DNA of 64,000 nt from VAXT01 sp963698015. Its GTDB lineage: Bacteria; Actinomycetota; Thermoleophilia; Gaiellales; Gaiellaceae. How positions within the stretch are numbered: the first letter of the stretch is position 1; every line of letters begins with the position of its first letter. A program made the translations under genes and the position numbers. The notes beneath the pieces are model-generated. The model searched no databases. It was not told where the DNA came from and was given only the letters and a program-made list of their open reading frames with translations. The stretch is from positions 248,001-312,000 of the forward strand of contig OY969109.1 of NCBI GenBank assembly GCA_963698015.1. The letters are read 5' to 3'. Shown here in pieces: positions 1 through 8,825 of this stretch.

Positions 1-932
1 GTCGGCATTTGCGTCTCGTGGCGAAGGCGCTCGTCGAGGCCGGAGAGGAGCGCGCCTCCGCCGGCGAGGACGATGCCGCGGTCCATGATGTCGGCCGCGA
101 GCTCGGGCGGCGTCTTGTCGAGGGTCGAGCGGATCGCGTCCAGGATCTGGCCGACGGGCTCCTCGAGCGCGTGGCGGACCTCGTCCGAGCTGATGACGAT
201 GGTCTTCGGGAGGCCCGTCAGCATGTCGCGGCCGCGGACCTCGGCCTGCACCTCATCTTTCAGCGGGAACGCCGAGCCGACCTCGAGCTTGATCTCCTCG
301 GCCGTTTGCTGGCCGATCAGGAGCTTGTACTCCTTCTTGATGTGGCTCGTGATCGCCTCGTCCATCTCGTCGCCGCCGACACGGAGGGACTGGCTGACGA
401 CGATGCCGCCGAGCGAGATGACCGCGACCTCGGTGGTGCCGCCGCCGACGTCGACGATCATGTTCCCGGTTGGTTCGCTAACGGGGAGGCCGGCGCCGAT
501 CGCGGCTGCCATCGGCTCCTCGATCAGGTGGGCCTCTCGCGCGCCGGCTGAGAGCGTCGCCTCCTCGACTGCTCGCTTCTCGACTCCGGTGACGCCCGAC
601 GGGACGCAGACGACGACTCTCGGGTGGGCGAAGCGGTGCTGGTGGACCTTCTGGATGAAGTGGCGGAGCATCTGCTCCGTGACGTCGAAGTCGGCGATGA
701 CGCCGTCCTTGAGCGGGCGGATCGCGCTGATCGTGCCGGGCGTGCGGCCGAGCATGCGCTTCGCCTCGACGCCGACGGCGTGGACTTCTCCCGAGCGCTG
801 GTCGATCGCGACGACCGACGGCTCGGAGAGCACGATGCCGCGCCCGCGCACGTAGACGAGCGTGTTCGCGGTGCCCAAGTCAACGGCCATGTCGCGGCCG
901 CCGAAGCCGTTGAAGTACCCCAGAAAGCCCAT
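1..932 (-). CDS. mreB: Rod shape-determining protein MreB (3' end outside window)
   Basis: Actin-like cytoskeletal ATPase that organises lateral wall synthesis beneath the membrane. The first 310 codons are visible; the C-terminus lies beyond the left edge. The frame starts at ATG 932 with MGFLGYFNGFGGRDMAVDLG. The first phosphate loop reads DLGTANTLVYVRG (about residues 18-30) and the second is VDVGGGTTEVAVIS, followed by RVGGDEMDEAI, typical of MreB/Mbl rather than FtsA or DnaK. No mreC/mreD is visible because the downstream side is off-window. Which MreB paralogue this is cannot be decided from a partial sequence. Confidence 0.93.
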   Translation of the reverse strand, partial: MGFLGYFNGFGGRDMAVDLGTANTLVYVRGRGIVLSEPSVVAIDQRSGEVHAVGVEAKRMLGRTPGTISAIRPLKDGVIADFDVTEQMLRHFIQKVHQHRFAHPRVVVCVPSGVTGVEKRAVEEATLSAGAREAHLIEEPMAAAIGAGLPVSEPTGNMIVDVGGGTTEVAVISLGGIVVSQSLRVGGDEMDEAITSHIKKEYKLLIGQQTAEEIKLEVGSAFPLKDEVQAEVRGRDMLTGLPKTIVISSDEVRHALEEPVGQILDAIRSTLDKTPPELAADIMDRGIVLAGGGALLSGLDERLRHETQMP

Positions 933-999
933 CGTCCCGCGCCCGAGTGTAGTGATTCTGTGGAAAACCGCGAAGGACAGGCCCAACACCACCATGCCC

Positions 1000-1567
1000 A
1001 GTGCCAGGCACCGGACATGTCCCTGCTCTGCACCAAGATTGCGACTAGACAGTTGCCGAGCCGGGCGGTCTCAGTCGGCGGCTCGTAGGGTGGGCAGGTG
1101 CCTCGACCACCGCGCCTCCTACTCGCCGGCGGCATCTATCACGTGACGTCTCGAGGCAACCGCCGCCAATCCATCTACCACGACGATGACGACCGGTATT
1201 TCTTCCTCGCGCTGCAAGGCCGAACGTTTCGGCGCTACGGGTGGCGCCTCCGGGAGTACTGCCTGATGACGAACCACTTTCACCTGCTCTTCGACACGCC
1301 TCGGGCTGACCTGTCGAACGGAATGCATCGACTGAACAGCGTGTACGCCACGTACTTCAACGAGCGCCATGGCTTCGACGGACACCTCTTCGACCGTCGG
1401 TTCGGCTCACGGCTCGTCGAGACCGAAGAGCACCTGATCGACGCGTCTCGATACATCGCCTTCAACCCGGTGCGTGCTGGACTGTGCGGCCATCCCCGGG
1501 AGTGGCGGTGGAGCAGCTTCTACGGAGTCGAGAGCTCGTCGAGCGGCCATGGCAGGTGCCTGGCACC
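1000..1567 (+). mobile_element. REP-associated transposase element 1 (RAYT unit)
   Basis: A 568-bp unit bounded by near-identical inverted palindromes: AGTGCCAGGCACC at 1000-1012 and GGTGCCTGGCACC at 1555-1567 (12 of 13 bases as an inverted repeat, opposite central base). A further palindrome, GGACATGTCC, follows the left one at 1013-1022. The unit holds one Y1 transposase gene and lies between the mreB start and the maf stop codon (14 bp away). It disrupts neither gene. The second such unit in this window has the same architecture but a different palindrome. Confidence 0.65.
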
Positions 1568-1844
1568 GGACGGGGCTGGATTAGCCAAAGCCGTACGCGC
1601 CCGGGAAGCGTTTCGACAGGAGACGGACGAGCAGCGCGGCTGGGAGACCGACGACGTTCAGATAGTCGCCCTCGATGCGCTCGACGAGCGACGCGCCCAG
1701 CCCCTGAATCGCATACCCGCCCGCACGGCTCTCCCACTCGCCGCTGCTCACGTAGTGCGCCAGGTCGCGCGCCGACAACGCCCGGAACGTGACCAGCGTC
1801 GTCTCGCTGTGCAACTCCTCCCAGGCAGACGTCCGCAGGCATAG
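1098..1844 (+). CDS. REP-associated tyrosine transposase (Y1_Tnp / RAYT family)
   Basis: Single-strand transposase of the HUH/Y1 family thought to mobilise REP palindromes. GTG start at 1098, MPRPPRLLLAGGIYHVTSRG. Signatures are GIYHVTSRGN near the N-terminus, the HUH motif in TNHFHLLFDTP (about 57-67), and YIAFNPVRAGL...WRWSSF (about 117-140). The conserved part ends near 1554. The frame then runs through the right-hand palindrome without a stop and continues antisense to maf until 1844, so the last ~90 residues are probably not native and the C-terminal tail is short or missing. The catalytic tyrosine expected in the helix after the HUH motif was not assigned with confidence. Confidence 0.75.
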   Translation: MPRPPRLLLAGGIYHVTSRGNRRQSIYHDDDDRYFFLALQGRTFRRYGWRLREYCLMTNHFHLLFDTPRADLSNGMHRLNSVYATYFNERHGFDGHLFDRRFGSRLVETEEHLIDASRYIAFNPVRAGLCGHPREWRWSSFYGVESSSSGHGRCLAPDGAGLAKAVRAREAFRQETDEQRGWETDDVQIVALDALDERRAQPLNRIPARTALPLAAAHVVRQVARRQRPERDQRRLAVQLLPGRRPQA

Positions 1845-2147
1845 ACCGGACACGACCTCGTGCGTCCGGCCCGACAGCCGCTCGAGCTTCGCCTCGGCCG
1901 CGGCCGCATCGGCAGGCTTCCCGAGCGCCTCACCGTCGACGAGCACCTCCGTGTCGACGCCGAGCACGGGACGATCACCACCGTCGACCGAGCGCGCCTT
2001 CCCCGCCGCGAGCTCCACGGGATCGCCACCGGACTCCTCGAATCGAGGCGGAACGACCTCGAACGGAACGCCGAGCTGCTCGAGAATCGCCCGCCGCTGC
2101 GGCGAGACGGACGCCAGGATGATCGTCGGAGCAGGCGGGACGCTCAC
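1581..2147 (-). CDS. maf: Maf family nucleotide pyrophosphatase
   Basis: House-cleaning enzyme hydrolysing non-canonical or methylated nucleoside triphosphates. The start is GTG 2147, overlapping the TGA of the upstream methyltransferase as GTGA; a longer in-frame start upstream would run into that gene. Product is 188 residues, normal for the family. Visible motifs: ILASVSPQRRAILEQLG at the N-terminus, GVDTEVLVDGEALGKP, GRTHEVVSGLCL, and the diagnostic GGYAIQGLGASLVERIEGDY then NVVGLP. It is the last gene of an ndk-methyltransferase-maf run. Substrate preference (dTTP/UTP versus m7GTP type) cannot be told by eye. Confidence 0.93.
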   Translation of the reverse strand: MSVPPAPTIILASVSPQRRAILEQLGVPFEVVPPRFEESGGDPVELAAGKARSVDGGDRPVLGVDTEVLVDGEALGKPADAAAAEAKLERLSGRTHEVVSGLCLRTSAWEELHSETTLVTFRALSARDLAHYVSSGEWESRAGGYAIQGLGASLVERIEGDYLNVVGLPAALLVRLLSKRFPGAYGFG

Positions 2148-2908
2148 CCGCGCTTGCGGGCCTTCCAGATCTCCTCGGCCGGCCACCTGCGAGCCCACTG
2201 CGCCGGAACGAAGTCGTAGTAGCTGTGGTCCTGCGCGGTCTCACTCGCCTGGATCTCCCAGAGGCCTTCGACGTCGAAGCCGCTCTCGCGAAGCAAGCGC
2301 AGCATGTCGCCGTGCGCGAGATGGAAATCCACGCCCTCCTCACCATCCCACTCGAGCCGGTGCATACCGAACTGAGGCCTCATGAGCTGCTCACCGACCT
2401 TCCCGTCCGGAGTGTCAGGCGAGCAGAGAACCGCGAGCGGCGAGTTGCAGAGGAAGACGAGCTCGCCGCCCGGACGAAGAAGCCGCGCCGCCTCCGGAAT
2501 CCACTTGTACGGGTCACACCAGATCGATGCGCCGTACTCGGATATGGCGAGATCGAATGACTCGTCCGGAAGCGGGACGTCTTCCGCGTTCGCCTCGATC
2601 AACTGCATCGCGACCCCGGTTTCCGCGCTCATCCGGCGAGCCGTATCGAGCTGCGCGGGGGTGATATCGACGCCCGTCACCCGTGCACCGCGCCATGCGA
2701 GCCACGCTCCGAAGTACGCCGTGCCGCAGCCCAGCTCGATCACATCCTTTCCGGACACGTCGCCGAGCACGCCCAGCTCCGAGTCGCTCGGGCCGAACAT
2801 CCCCCAGGTGATCTCCTTCGCCGCCCACGCCTCGCTCGCTCGCGCGTCCGTGTACTCCGCGTTCGCCTTCGTCCAGGCCGCGCGGTTCCGCTCGAGGTAG
2901 TCAGTCAA
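2144..2908 (-). CDS. Class I SAM-dependent methyltransferase
   Basis: 254-residue methyltransferase with a Rossmann SAM site: motif I VIELGCGTAYFGAWLA, acidic loop VTGVDIT, then LIEANAEDVPLPDESFDLAIS and a LRPGGELVFL strand typical of Methyltransf_11/25. A TTG at 2908 begins the frame inside the end of ndk (8-bp overlap, LTDYLERNRAAW) and is the only start that keeps the conserved N-terminal helix; sequence further upstream in frame is antisense-like. It ends in GTGA overlap with maf. Substrate unknown; the acceptor is more likely a small molecule than RNA, but this is inference. Confidence 0.85.
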   Translation of the reverse strand: MTDYLERNRAAWTKANAEYTDARASEAWAAKEITWGMFGPSDSELGVLGDVSGKDVIELGCGTAYFGAWLAWRGARVTGVDITPAQLDTARRMSAETGVAMQLIEANAEDVPLPDESFDLAISEYGASIWCDPYKWIPEAARLLRPGGELVFLCNSPLAVLCSPDTPDGKVGEQLMRPQFGMHRLEWDGEEGVDFHLAHGDMLRLLRESGFDVEGLWEIQASETAQDHSYYDFVPAQWARRWPAEEIWKARKRG

Positions 2909-3305
2909 ACCAGAGTGCGATCTCGCGTGCCGCCGACTCGGGCGAGTCCGAGCCGTGGACGAGGTTGTCCGGCATCGAGAGCGCGAGGTCGCCGCGGATC
3001 GTTCCGGGGCCGGCGTCGGCCGGATTCGTCGCTCCCATCGTCGTGCGGACGGTCGCGATCGCCCCCTCCCCCTCCAGCACGAGCGCCAGGGTCGGCCCCG
3101 AAGTGATGAACTCGACGAGCTCGCCGAAGAACGGCTTCTCCGCGTGCTCCGCGTAGTGCTCGCCGGCAAGCTCACGGTCGACCGTAAGGAGGCGCCCCTC
3201 GCGGATCTCGAGCCCGCGGAGCTCGAAGCGGCGCAGGATCTCGCCGGCCAGGCCGCGCCGCACGGCGTCGGGCTTGATCAGGACGAGTGTGCGCTCAGCC
3301 GCCAT
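2901..3305 (-). CDS. ndk: Nucleoside diphosphate kinase
   Basis: Transfers gamma-phosphate from ATP to NDPs through a phosphohistidine. Length 134 residues, exactly the family size. Begins MAAERTLVLIKPDAVRRG. The catalytic histidine is H117 in MPDNLVHGSDSPESAAREIA, and the nucleotide-binding stretch RTTMGATNPADAGPGTIRGD is complete. It heads the ndk-methyltransferase-maf run; the methyltransferase starts inside its last codons. Confidence 0.97.
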   Translation of the reverse strand: MAAERTLVLIKPDAVRRGLAGEILRRFELRGLEIREGRLLTVDRELAGEHYAEHAEKPFFGELVEFITSGPTLALVLEGEGAIATVRTTMGATNPADAGPGTIRGDLALSMPDNLVHGSDSPESAAREIALWFD

Positions 3306-3317
3306 CGGCGGCGGACT

Positions 3318-3863
3318 TTACTCGGACCCGGTTTCCTGCCGCGGGGCTTCGAGCGGAGGGAAATGGATCGGCGCCGTCGACTGGATCGGCGTCTCGCAGT
3401 AGGGACAGACCTGCCAGAGCGGCTCCAGCGGCGCCTTGCAGTTGACGCAGGCCTGGCGCAGGCGCGTCGTGCAGACCGGGCAGACGAGGAAGCTCTCGTC
3501 GATGTCCGCGCGGCAGACCGGGCAGCTCTGGTGCCGCCCGCGGCCGAGGCTCTCCTCCATCGCCTTGATCTCGAGCTCCCGCTCGCGCACGTCCTCGAGG
3601 TACTCGGGCGGCCGGAAGAGCATGTAGACGAACGCGCCCACGAACGGGGGCACGAGCCCGAGGATCGTCGCTGCCCCCACGAGCCACGGATCCGCGATCC
3701 GGCGCCGCGCGTCCTTGAACACCCAGTAGCCGACCGCGAGCCAGAAGACGACGACCATGAAGATCGCGACGTTCCGCAGGACCGGCCACGAGCCCGAGCC
3801 GAAGAAGTCGTGGAGCGTCCCGAAGAACCCGGAATCTCCACTCGCTGCGAGAACTGTCTTCAC
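3318..3863 (-). CDS. Membrane protein with C-terminal double zinc ribbon
   Basis: 181 residues, GTG start at 3863. Two hydrophobic segments, about residues 30-50 (NVAIFMVVVFWLAVGYWVF) and 60-82, precede a cytoplasmic tail with four CxxC pairs: SCPVCRAD, LVCPVCTTR, QACVNCKAP and QVCPYCETP. This spacing matches a double zinc ribbon (DZANK type). Known for binding zinc and often for protein docking; the specific role here is unknown. It follows the 37-residue membrane peptide by 13 bp and belongs to the valS-folC transcription direction. Confidence 0.8.
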   Translation of the reverse strand: MKTVLAASGDSGFFGTLHDFFGSGSWPVLRNVAIFMVVVFWLAVGYWVFKDARRRIADPWLVGAATILGLVPPFVGAFVYMLFRPPEYLEDVRERELEIKAMEESLGRGRHQSCPVCRADIDESFLVCPVCTTRLRQACVNCKAPLEPLWQVCPYCETPIQSTAPIHFPPLEAPRQETGSE

Positions 3864-3876
3864 TTTCGTTCCACCG

Positions 3877-3990
3877 TTATAGGAGAAGTTGCCCGACGAT
3901 GTAACCCAGAGCGAACGCGATCCCCACGATCGACAGCACGACGACGGCCGCGAACGCGAAGACGGTGATGCGTTCGCCAGCTTTCGTCAA
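3877..3990 (-). CDS. Small single-pass membrane peptide (37 aa)
   Basis: TTG at 3990 overlaps the TGA of folC as TTGA, a strong translational-coupling signal. The peptide is LTKAGERITVFAFAAVVVLS followed by a hydrophobic stretch ending GQLLL, that is, a short charged N-terminus and one transmembrane helix with small residues (G, A). Nothing identifies a function. It sits between folC and the zinc-ribbon membrane protein, so it may partner with the latter. The overlap plus uninterrupted hydrophobicity are the only support. Confidence 0.5.
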   Translation of the reverse strand: MTKAGERITVFAFAAVVVLSIVGIAFALGYIVGQLLL

Positions 3991-5058
3991 CGTGCACCGT
4001 CTTCCTCTCGCGCGTGGAGATCTGCGAGCAGGTAGAGGGAGCCGGTGACGAGAACGGGGCGCCCGAAAGAGCGTGCGCGGGCGAGTGCTTTCCGCGGATC
4101 GGCGACCGAGTAGACGTCCGAGAAGTGCGCTTCGGCCTGCGCGGCGAGCTGTTTGGCGGGGAGCGCACGCGGGTTGCTCGAGCTCGTCGCGACGAAGGTG
4201 CTGCCCGCGCGCCCGAGCCGCTCGAGCAGCTCGTCGACGCGCTTCTCGCGCGAGGATCGAGACACAGAGGACGTAGTCGCGGGCCGGAATTCGCGCCAGC
4301 AGCCAGTCGACTGCCTCGGGGGTGTGCGCGCCGTCGCGGATCTCACCGTCGCGGCGCTCGAGTCGGCCGGCCAGTGAGACCTCGGCTTCGTGCTCGATCT
4401 TCCGCCCGAGGAACGCCTCGGCGCCTTCGCGTGCGCCGCCCAGGACGATCGTGGCATCGCCCGGCACGAGCTGCTCGAACGTGTTGTCCGACATGACAAC
4501 TACTCTAGCCGCATGAGCAACGGCAAGCTTTTCCTGCGCGATCTCCTCGCGCGTGTCGCCGAGCACCTCGGTGTGCTCCAGCGCGACGTTGGTCAGCAGG
4601 ACGACCTCGGCGTCGACGACGTTCGTCGCATCGAGTCGTCCGCCGAGCCCCGCCTCGACGACCGCGACGTCCACCCCCTGCTCCGCGAACTCGAGCAGCG
4701 CGGCCGCGGTCAGCACCTCGAACTGCGTCGACCCGAGCTCCTGCGCGGCACCGCGAACGCGCGCGACGGCCCGGTCGAAGCCTGCCTCGTCACAATCGAA
4801 CCGCTCGTGCCAGCCGGCGACGTGCGGCGAGGTGTACGCGCCCGCGCGTAGACCCTCTTTGCGGAGGAGCGCGGCGATCGTTCGGGTGGCGGTCGACTTC
4901 CCGTTCGTGCCGACTACGTGAACCGCTGGGTACGCGTCCTGCGGGTCGCCGAGCCGCGCCAGGAGCGATCGCATCCCGTCGAGCCCGAACTCCTCGGGCC
5001 AGGGGCTGAGCGAGGCGACCCAGGCTGTCGCGGCCCCCGGGCTAGTTGCTGATCGCAT
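3987..5058 (-). CDS. folC: Folylpolyglutamate synthase / dihydrofolate synthase, with one frameshift
   Basis: Mur-ligase family enzyme adding glutamates to folates. ATG 5058 (MRSATSPGAATAWVASLSPW) overlaps the valS 3' end by 17 bp. P-loop VVGTNGKSTATRTIAALL, then EAGLGGRLDATN and LLTNVALEHTEVLG are diagnostic. After DYVLCVSIL (about 4260) the frame breaks: the C-terminal part EKRVDELLERLGRAGSTF...HAREEDGAR continues one base over. Removing one C at about 4254-4260 restores a 356-residue product, slightly short for the family. The total length is 3n+1, consistent with one inserted base. Probably a sequencing or assembly indel; a true mutant is possible. Confidence 0.88.
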
Positions 5059-7451
5059 CGAGCTCACGGCGATAGCGCTCGAGCTTCTCGCGCTCGGCCT
5101 CGACGACCTCGGCCGGCGCCATCGAGGTGAACCGCTCGTTGGCGAGCATGCCCTCCGCGCGCGCGATCTCCTTGCGGAGCCGCTCGACCTCGGCGTCTGC
5201 GTTGCCGTCGGTTCTGACGCGGTCGGGCCTGACCACGGCCTCGAAGATGCGCAGATCGTCGCCGGCGAGCTCGGCGCGGACTCCGCTCCTGCGGAAGATG
5301 GCCGCGGCCTCCTGGGCACGGTCGAGCGCGTGCAGATCCTCGGCGAAGCGCTCGTCGGGCTGGGGCCACGGCGCGACGATCAGCCGCGTCTCCCGGTCGG
5401 GTAGCTGCGACCAGATCTCCTCGGTCACGTGGGGCATCACCGGGTGCAGGAGCTTGAGCAGCCGCTCGAGCGCGGCGAGGGCCGTCGCGCGGACCCGGGG
5501 CTCGCCGAGCCGCGGCTTGATCGCCTCGAGGTACCAGTCGCAGAAGTCGTCGAACGTCAGGTGATAGAGGCGATCGACGGCGTGAGCGAAGTCGAAGGCT
5601 CCGAGGTCGGCGTCGACCTCACGGCGTGTCTCCTCGAGCCTGGCGAAGATCCAGCGCTCCTCGATCGCGTCAGGCGCAGGCTCACCCTCCGCTGGTCCCG
5701 CACCGAGCACGAGCCGGCTCGCGTTCCAGAGCTTGTTCGCGAGCTTGCGGCCCTCCTCGATCGCACCGAGCGCGAAGCGGACGTCCTGCGACGACGACAT
5801 CTTGAGCAGCCCGTAGCGGGTCGCGTCCGCGCCGTGGTCGTCGATCAGCTCGAGCGGGTCGAGGCCCGTTCCGAGGCTCTTCGACATCCGCCGCCCGTCC
5901 GGCGCGAGCACCGTGGTGTGGATGATCACGTGGCGGAACGGGATCTCGCCCATCAGCTCGAGGCCCGAGAAGATCATCCGGTTCTCCCAGAGGCGGATGA
6001 TCTCGCGCGCCGGTCGTGTTCAACGTGCCCGGGTACCAGGCCCGAAGCTCGGGCGTCTCCTCCGGCCAGCCGAGGATCGCGAACGGCCACAGCGCCGACG
6101 AGAACCAGGTGTCGAGGACGTCCGCGCTCCGGGTCAGCTCGGCCGATCCGCATTCGGCGCACGCCACCGGGTCGGTCTCCGCAACCGTCTCGTGACCGTC
6201 CGGGCACTCCCACACCGGGATCTGATGACCCCACCAGATCTGGCGCGAGATGTTCCAGTCGGGCGCGTTCTCGAGCGAGTCGATGGCGAAGCGGTGCTGC
6301 GACTCCGGGTGGTATTGGACGCGGCGTGACCGGAGCGCCTCGAGCGCCGGCTGCATGAGCTCGTCCATCGAGCACCACCACTGGAGCGAGATCAGCGGCT
6401 CGATCCTGCTCTTGCAGCGCTCGCAGAGCGCGACCGTGTGGCGGTAGGCCTCCCGTTTCACGAGCAGGCCGTGCTCCTTGATCCAGTCGAGGATCCGCTC
6501 GCCGGCCTCCTCCTGGGTGAGCCACGCGAGCTCGCCGGCCGCCTCGTTCATCCGCCCGTCGAGGCCGATCACGGACGGCTCCGGCAGGCCGTGGTCACGC
6601 CCGATCTCGAAGTCGAGCGGATCGTGCGCGGGCGTCACCTTGAGCGCGCCCGTCCCGAATTCGATGTCCACCCGCTCGTCGGCGATCACCGGCACCGCGC
6701 GCTCGATGAACGGCACGAGCACCTCGCGCCCGATCGCGTCGCGCCAGCGCTCGTCCTCGGGATTCACGGCCACGGCGACGTCGGCGAGGATCGTCGCCGG
6801 GCGCGCCGTCGCGAGCGTCACGCCACCGGATGGATCGTCCGTGAACGGATAGCGCACGTATGTCAGCGCGTCGTCGACCTCTTCGTGCACGAGCTCGAGA
6901 TCCGAGAGCGATGTCTCGTGGTGCGGGCACCAGTTGATGATCCGGTTGGCGCGGTAGATCCAGCCCTTCTCGTGGAGGTGCACGAAGAAGCGCATCACCG
7001 CGCGCACGTATTCGTCGTCCATCGTGAACCGCTCGCGCCGGTAGTCCATCGACGCGCCCATCCGGCGGAACTGGTTCATGATCGTGCCGCCGTACTCGCG
7101 GAGCCACTCCCAGACGAGCTCCACGAACGCCTCGCGCCCGTAGTCGTTTCGCGTCTTGCCCTGTTCGGCCAGGTGCTTCTCGACTGCGGTCTGGGTCGAG
7201 ATCCCGGCGTGGTCGTACCCGGTCAGGAAAGCCGTCTCGAAGCCTCGCATCCGATGCCAGCGCACGAGCGCGTCGGCGAGCGAGATCTGGAGGGCGTGCC
7301 CAGTGTGTAGCGCACCGGTCACGTTCGGCGGCGGATGGGCGACGACGAAGGTCTCGCGGCCGCTCCCGGGCTCCGCGTTGTAGAGGCCCTCGTCCTCCCA
7401 GGTGCGCTGCCAGCGCGCTTCGATGCCCTGCGGTTGGTAGAGCGGCTCCAT
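5042..7451 (-). CDS. valS: Valyl-tRNA synthetase, with one frameshift
   Basis: Class I synthetase charging tRNA-Val. ATG 7451 gives MEPLYQPQGIEARWQRTWEDE; a TTG 14 codons upstream is less typical. HIGH motif in PPPNVTGALHTGHAL (about 38-52), KMSKS equivalent RRMSKSLGTG, editing-domain features and a C-terminal coiled coil (DAEVERLRKEIARAEGMLAN) are present. The frame breaks at about 6010-6013, where one extra G (on the minus strand ACCGGCGCG) separates WYPGTLNTT from AREIIRLWENRMIFSG; total length is 3n+1. Because valS is essential this is most likely an assembly error. Restored length is about 802 residues. Confidence 0.93.
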
Positions 7452-7574
7452 GCGCGCATCGTACGGCCGCGGACTCTCGGAGTCCGTAGGCAAATCGCGG
7501 ATGCGGTCAGGCAGCGACTATGCGCTCAGTATTGCCGCTGTTCGGTCATCCGGCAAGTGCGGTACAAGCAGGCA

Positions 7575-8825
7575 ATGCGAATACGCCGTGCCGTCGGCGC
7601 GCTCGCCGAACGCAACTTCCGCCTCCTTTTCGCAAGCTCGACGATCTCCGGGCTCGGCGACGGCATCTCCGTCATCGCGCTCGTGTTCGCCGTGTTGCAG
7701 GTCTCCGACTCGGCGATCGCACTCGGGCTCGTGCTCGCCGCGCGGCAGATCGCAGATGCAGCGATCGTGCTCGCCGCAGGCGTCTGGGCCGACCGGCTCC
7801 CGCGCCACCTCGTGCTGATCGCCGTCGCGATCGTCCAGGGCGTCGTGCAGGCGATCACCGGAACGCTCGTCCTGACCGACTCGGCGACGATCCCGATGCT
7901 CATCGGGCTCCAGGCGGTCTACGGGCTCGCCGAGGGCTTCTACCTACCCGCGTCGACGGGCCTGATTCCCGCGACGATCAGCCCCGGCCGGCTCCAGCAG
8001 GCGAATGCGCTGCTCGGGCTCTCCCGGAACGCGACGCGGATCGTCGGCCCGGCGATCGGCGGTGCGCTCGTCGCGCTCGGCAGCCCTGGCTCGGCGCTCC
8101 TGATCGACGCCGCATCCTTCGCGGCAGGGGCGCTGTTCCTATTGCCGCTGAGGCTGCCGAAGCGCGACGACGTCGTCGAGACCAAGTCCTTCGTCACGGA
8201 CCTGCGCCAGGGCTGGGACGAGTTCCGCCGCCAGACCTGGATCTGGACGACGATCGTCTTCTTCGGAATCGGCAACTTCGCCTTCGCGTCCTACTGGGTG
8301 CTCGGCCCGATCATCGCCAAGCGCGAGCTCGGCGGTGCGCCGGCGTGGGCCGCCCTGACGGCGGCGTTCAGCGTGGGCGCGCTCGTCGGCGGCCTGCTCG
8401 CGCTGCGGATCCGGCCGAAGAAGCCGCTCGCAGCGTCCTGCATGGCGGCCTGGGTCTTCCTGCTCCAGCCGCTGGGGATGGGTCTTGGCCTGCCTCTGGG
8501 AGTACTGATCGCGTTCTCACTCGTCGCCGGCTGCGGCCTCGCTGTGCACATCACGCTCTGGTACACCGTCTTCCAGCAGAACGTGCCCGAGGAGTCGCTG
8601 TCGCGCGTCAGCTCGTACGACTCGTTCGGCTCGTTCATCCTGCTCCCGCTCGGCGCCGCGCTGGCCGGCCCGATCGCGGCGGTAATCGGCGTCCAGCAGA
8701 CGCTCCTGGCCGCCGCGTTCGTGATCGCGATCACCCAGGCAATCGTCTATGCGCAGCCGAGCGTGCACGCCATCCGCGCGCGCGAGGAACCCAAGGAGCC
8801 CACCGAGGCCCCCGCCCCGGCTTAA
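7575..8825 (+). CDS. MFS transporter (putative drug/solute exporter)
   Basis: 416 residues from ATG 7575 (MRIRRAVGALAERNFRLLFA). About twelve hydrophobic helices; the N-terminal NFRLLFASSTISGLGDGIS, the loop WADRLPRHLVL (motif A-like G-x-W-A-D-R-x-x-R) and the acidic central loop fit the DHA3/MefA-like exporter branch. The substrate is not predictable. It is divergent from valS (123 bp) and convergent with clpX, whose stop codon overlaps its own by 3 bases (GCTTAAG). Confidence 0.88.
   Translation: MRIRRAVGALAERNFRLLFASSTISGLGDGISVIALVFAVLQVSDSAIALGLVLAARQIADAAIVLAAGVWADRLPRHLVLIAVAIVQGVVQAITGTLVLTDSATIPMLIGLQAVYGLAEGFYLPASTGLIPATISPGRLQQANALLGLSRNATRIVGPAIGGALVALGSPGSALLIDAASFAAGALFLLPLRLPKRDDVVETKSFVTDLRQGWDEFRRQTWIWTTIVFFGIGNFAFASYWVLGPIIAKRELGGAPAWAALTAAFSVGALVGGLLALRIRPKKPLAASCMAAWVFLLQPLGMGLGLPLGVLIAFSLVAGCGLAVHITLWYTVFQQNVPEESLSRVSSYDSFGSFILLPLGAALAGPIAAVIGVQQTLLAAAFVIAITQAIVYAQPSVHAIRAREEPKEPTEAPAPA

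Noticed and set aside
4254..6013. Programmed frameshifting in folC and valS
   Set aside because: No slippery heptamer or following pseudoknot is evident, and neither family is known to use it; single-base errors fit better.
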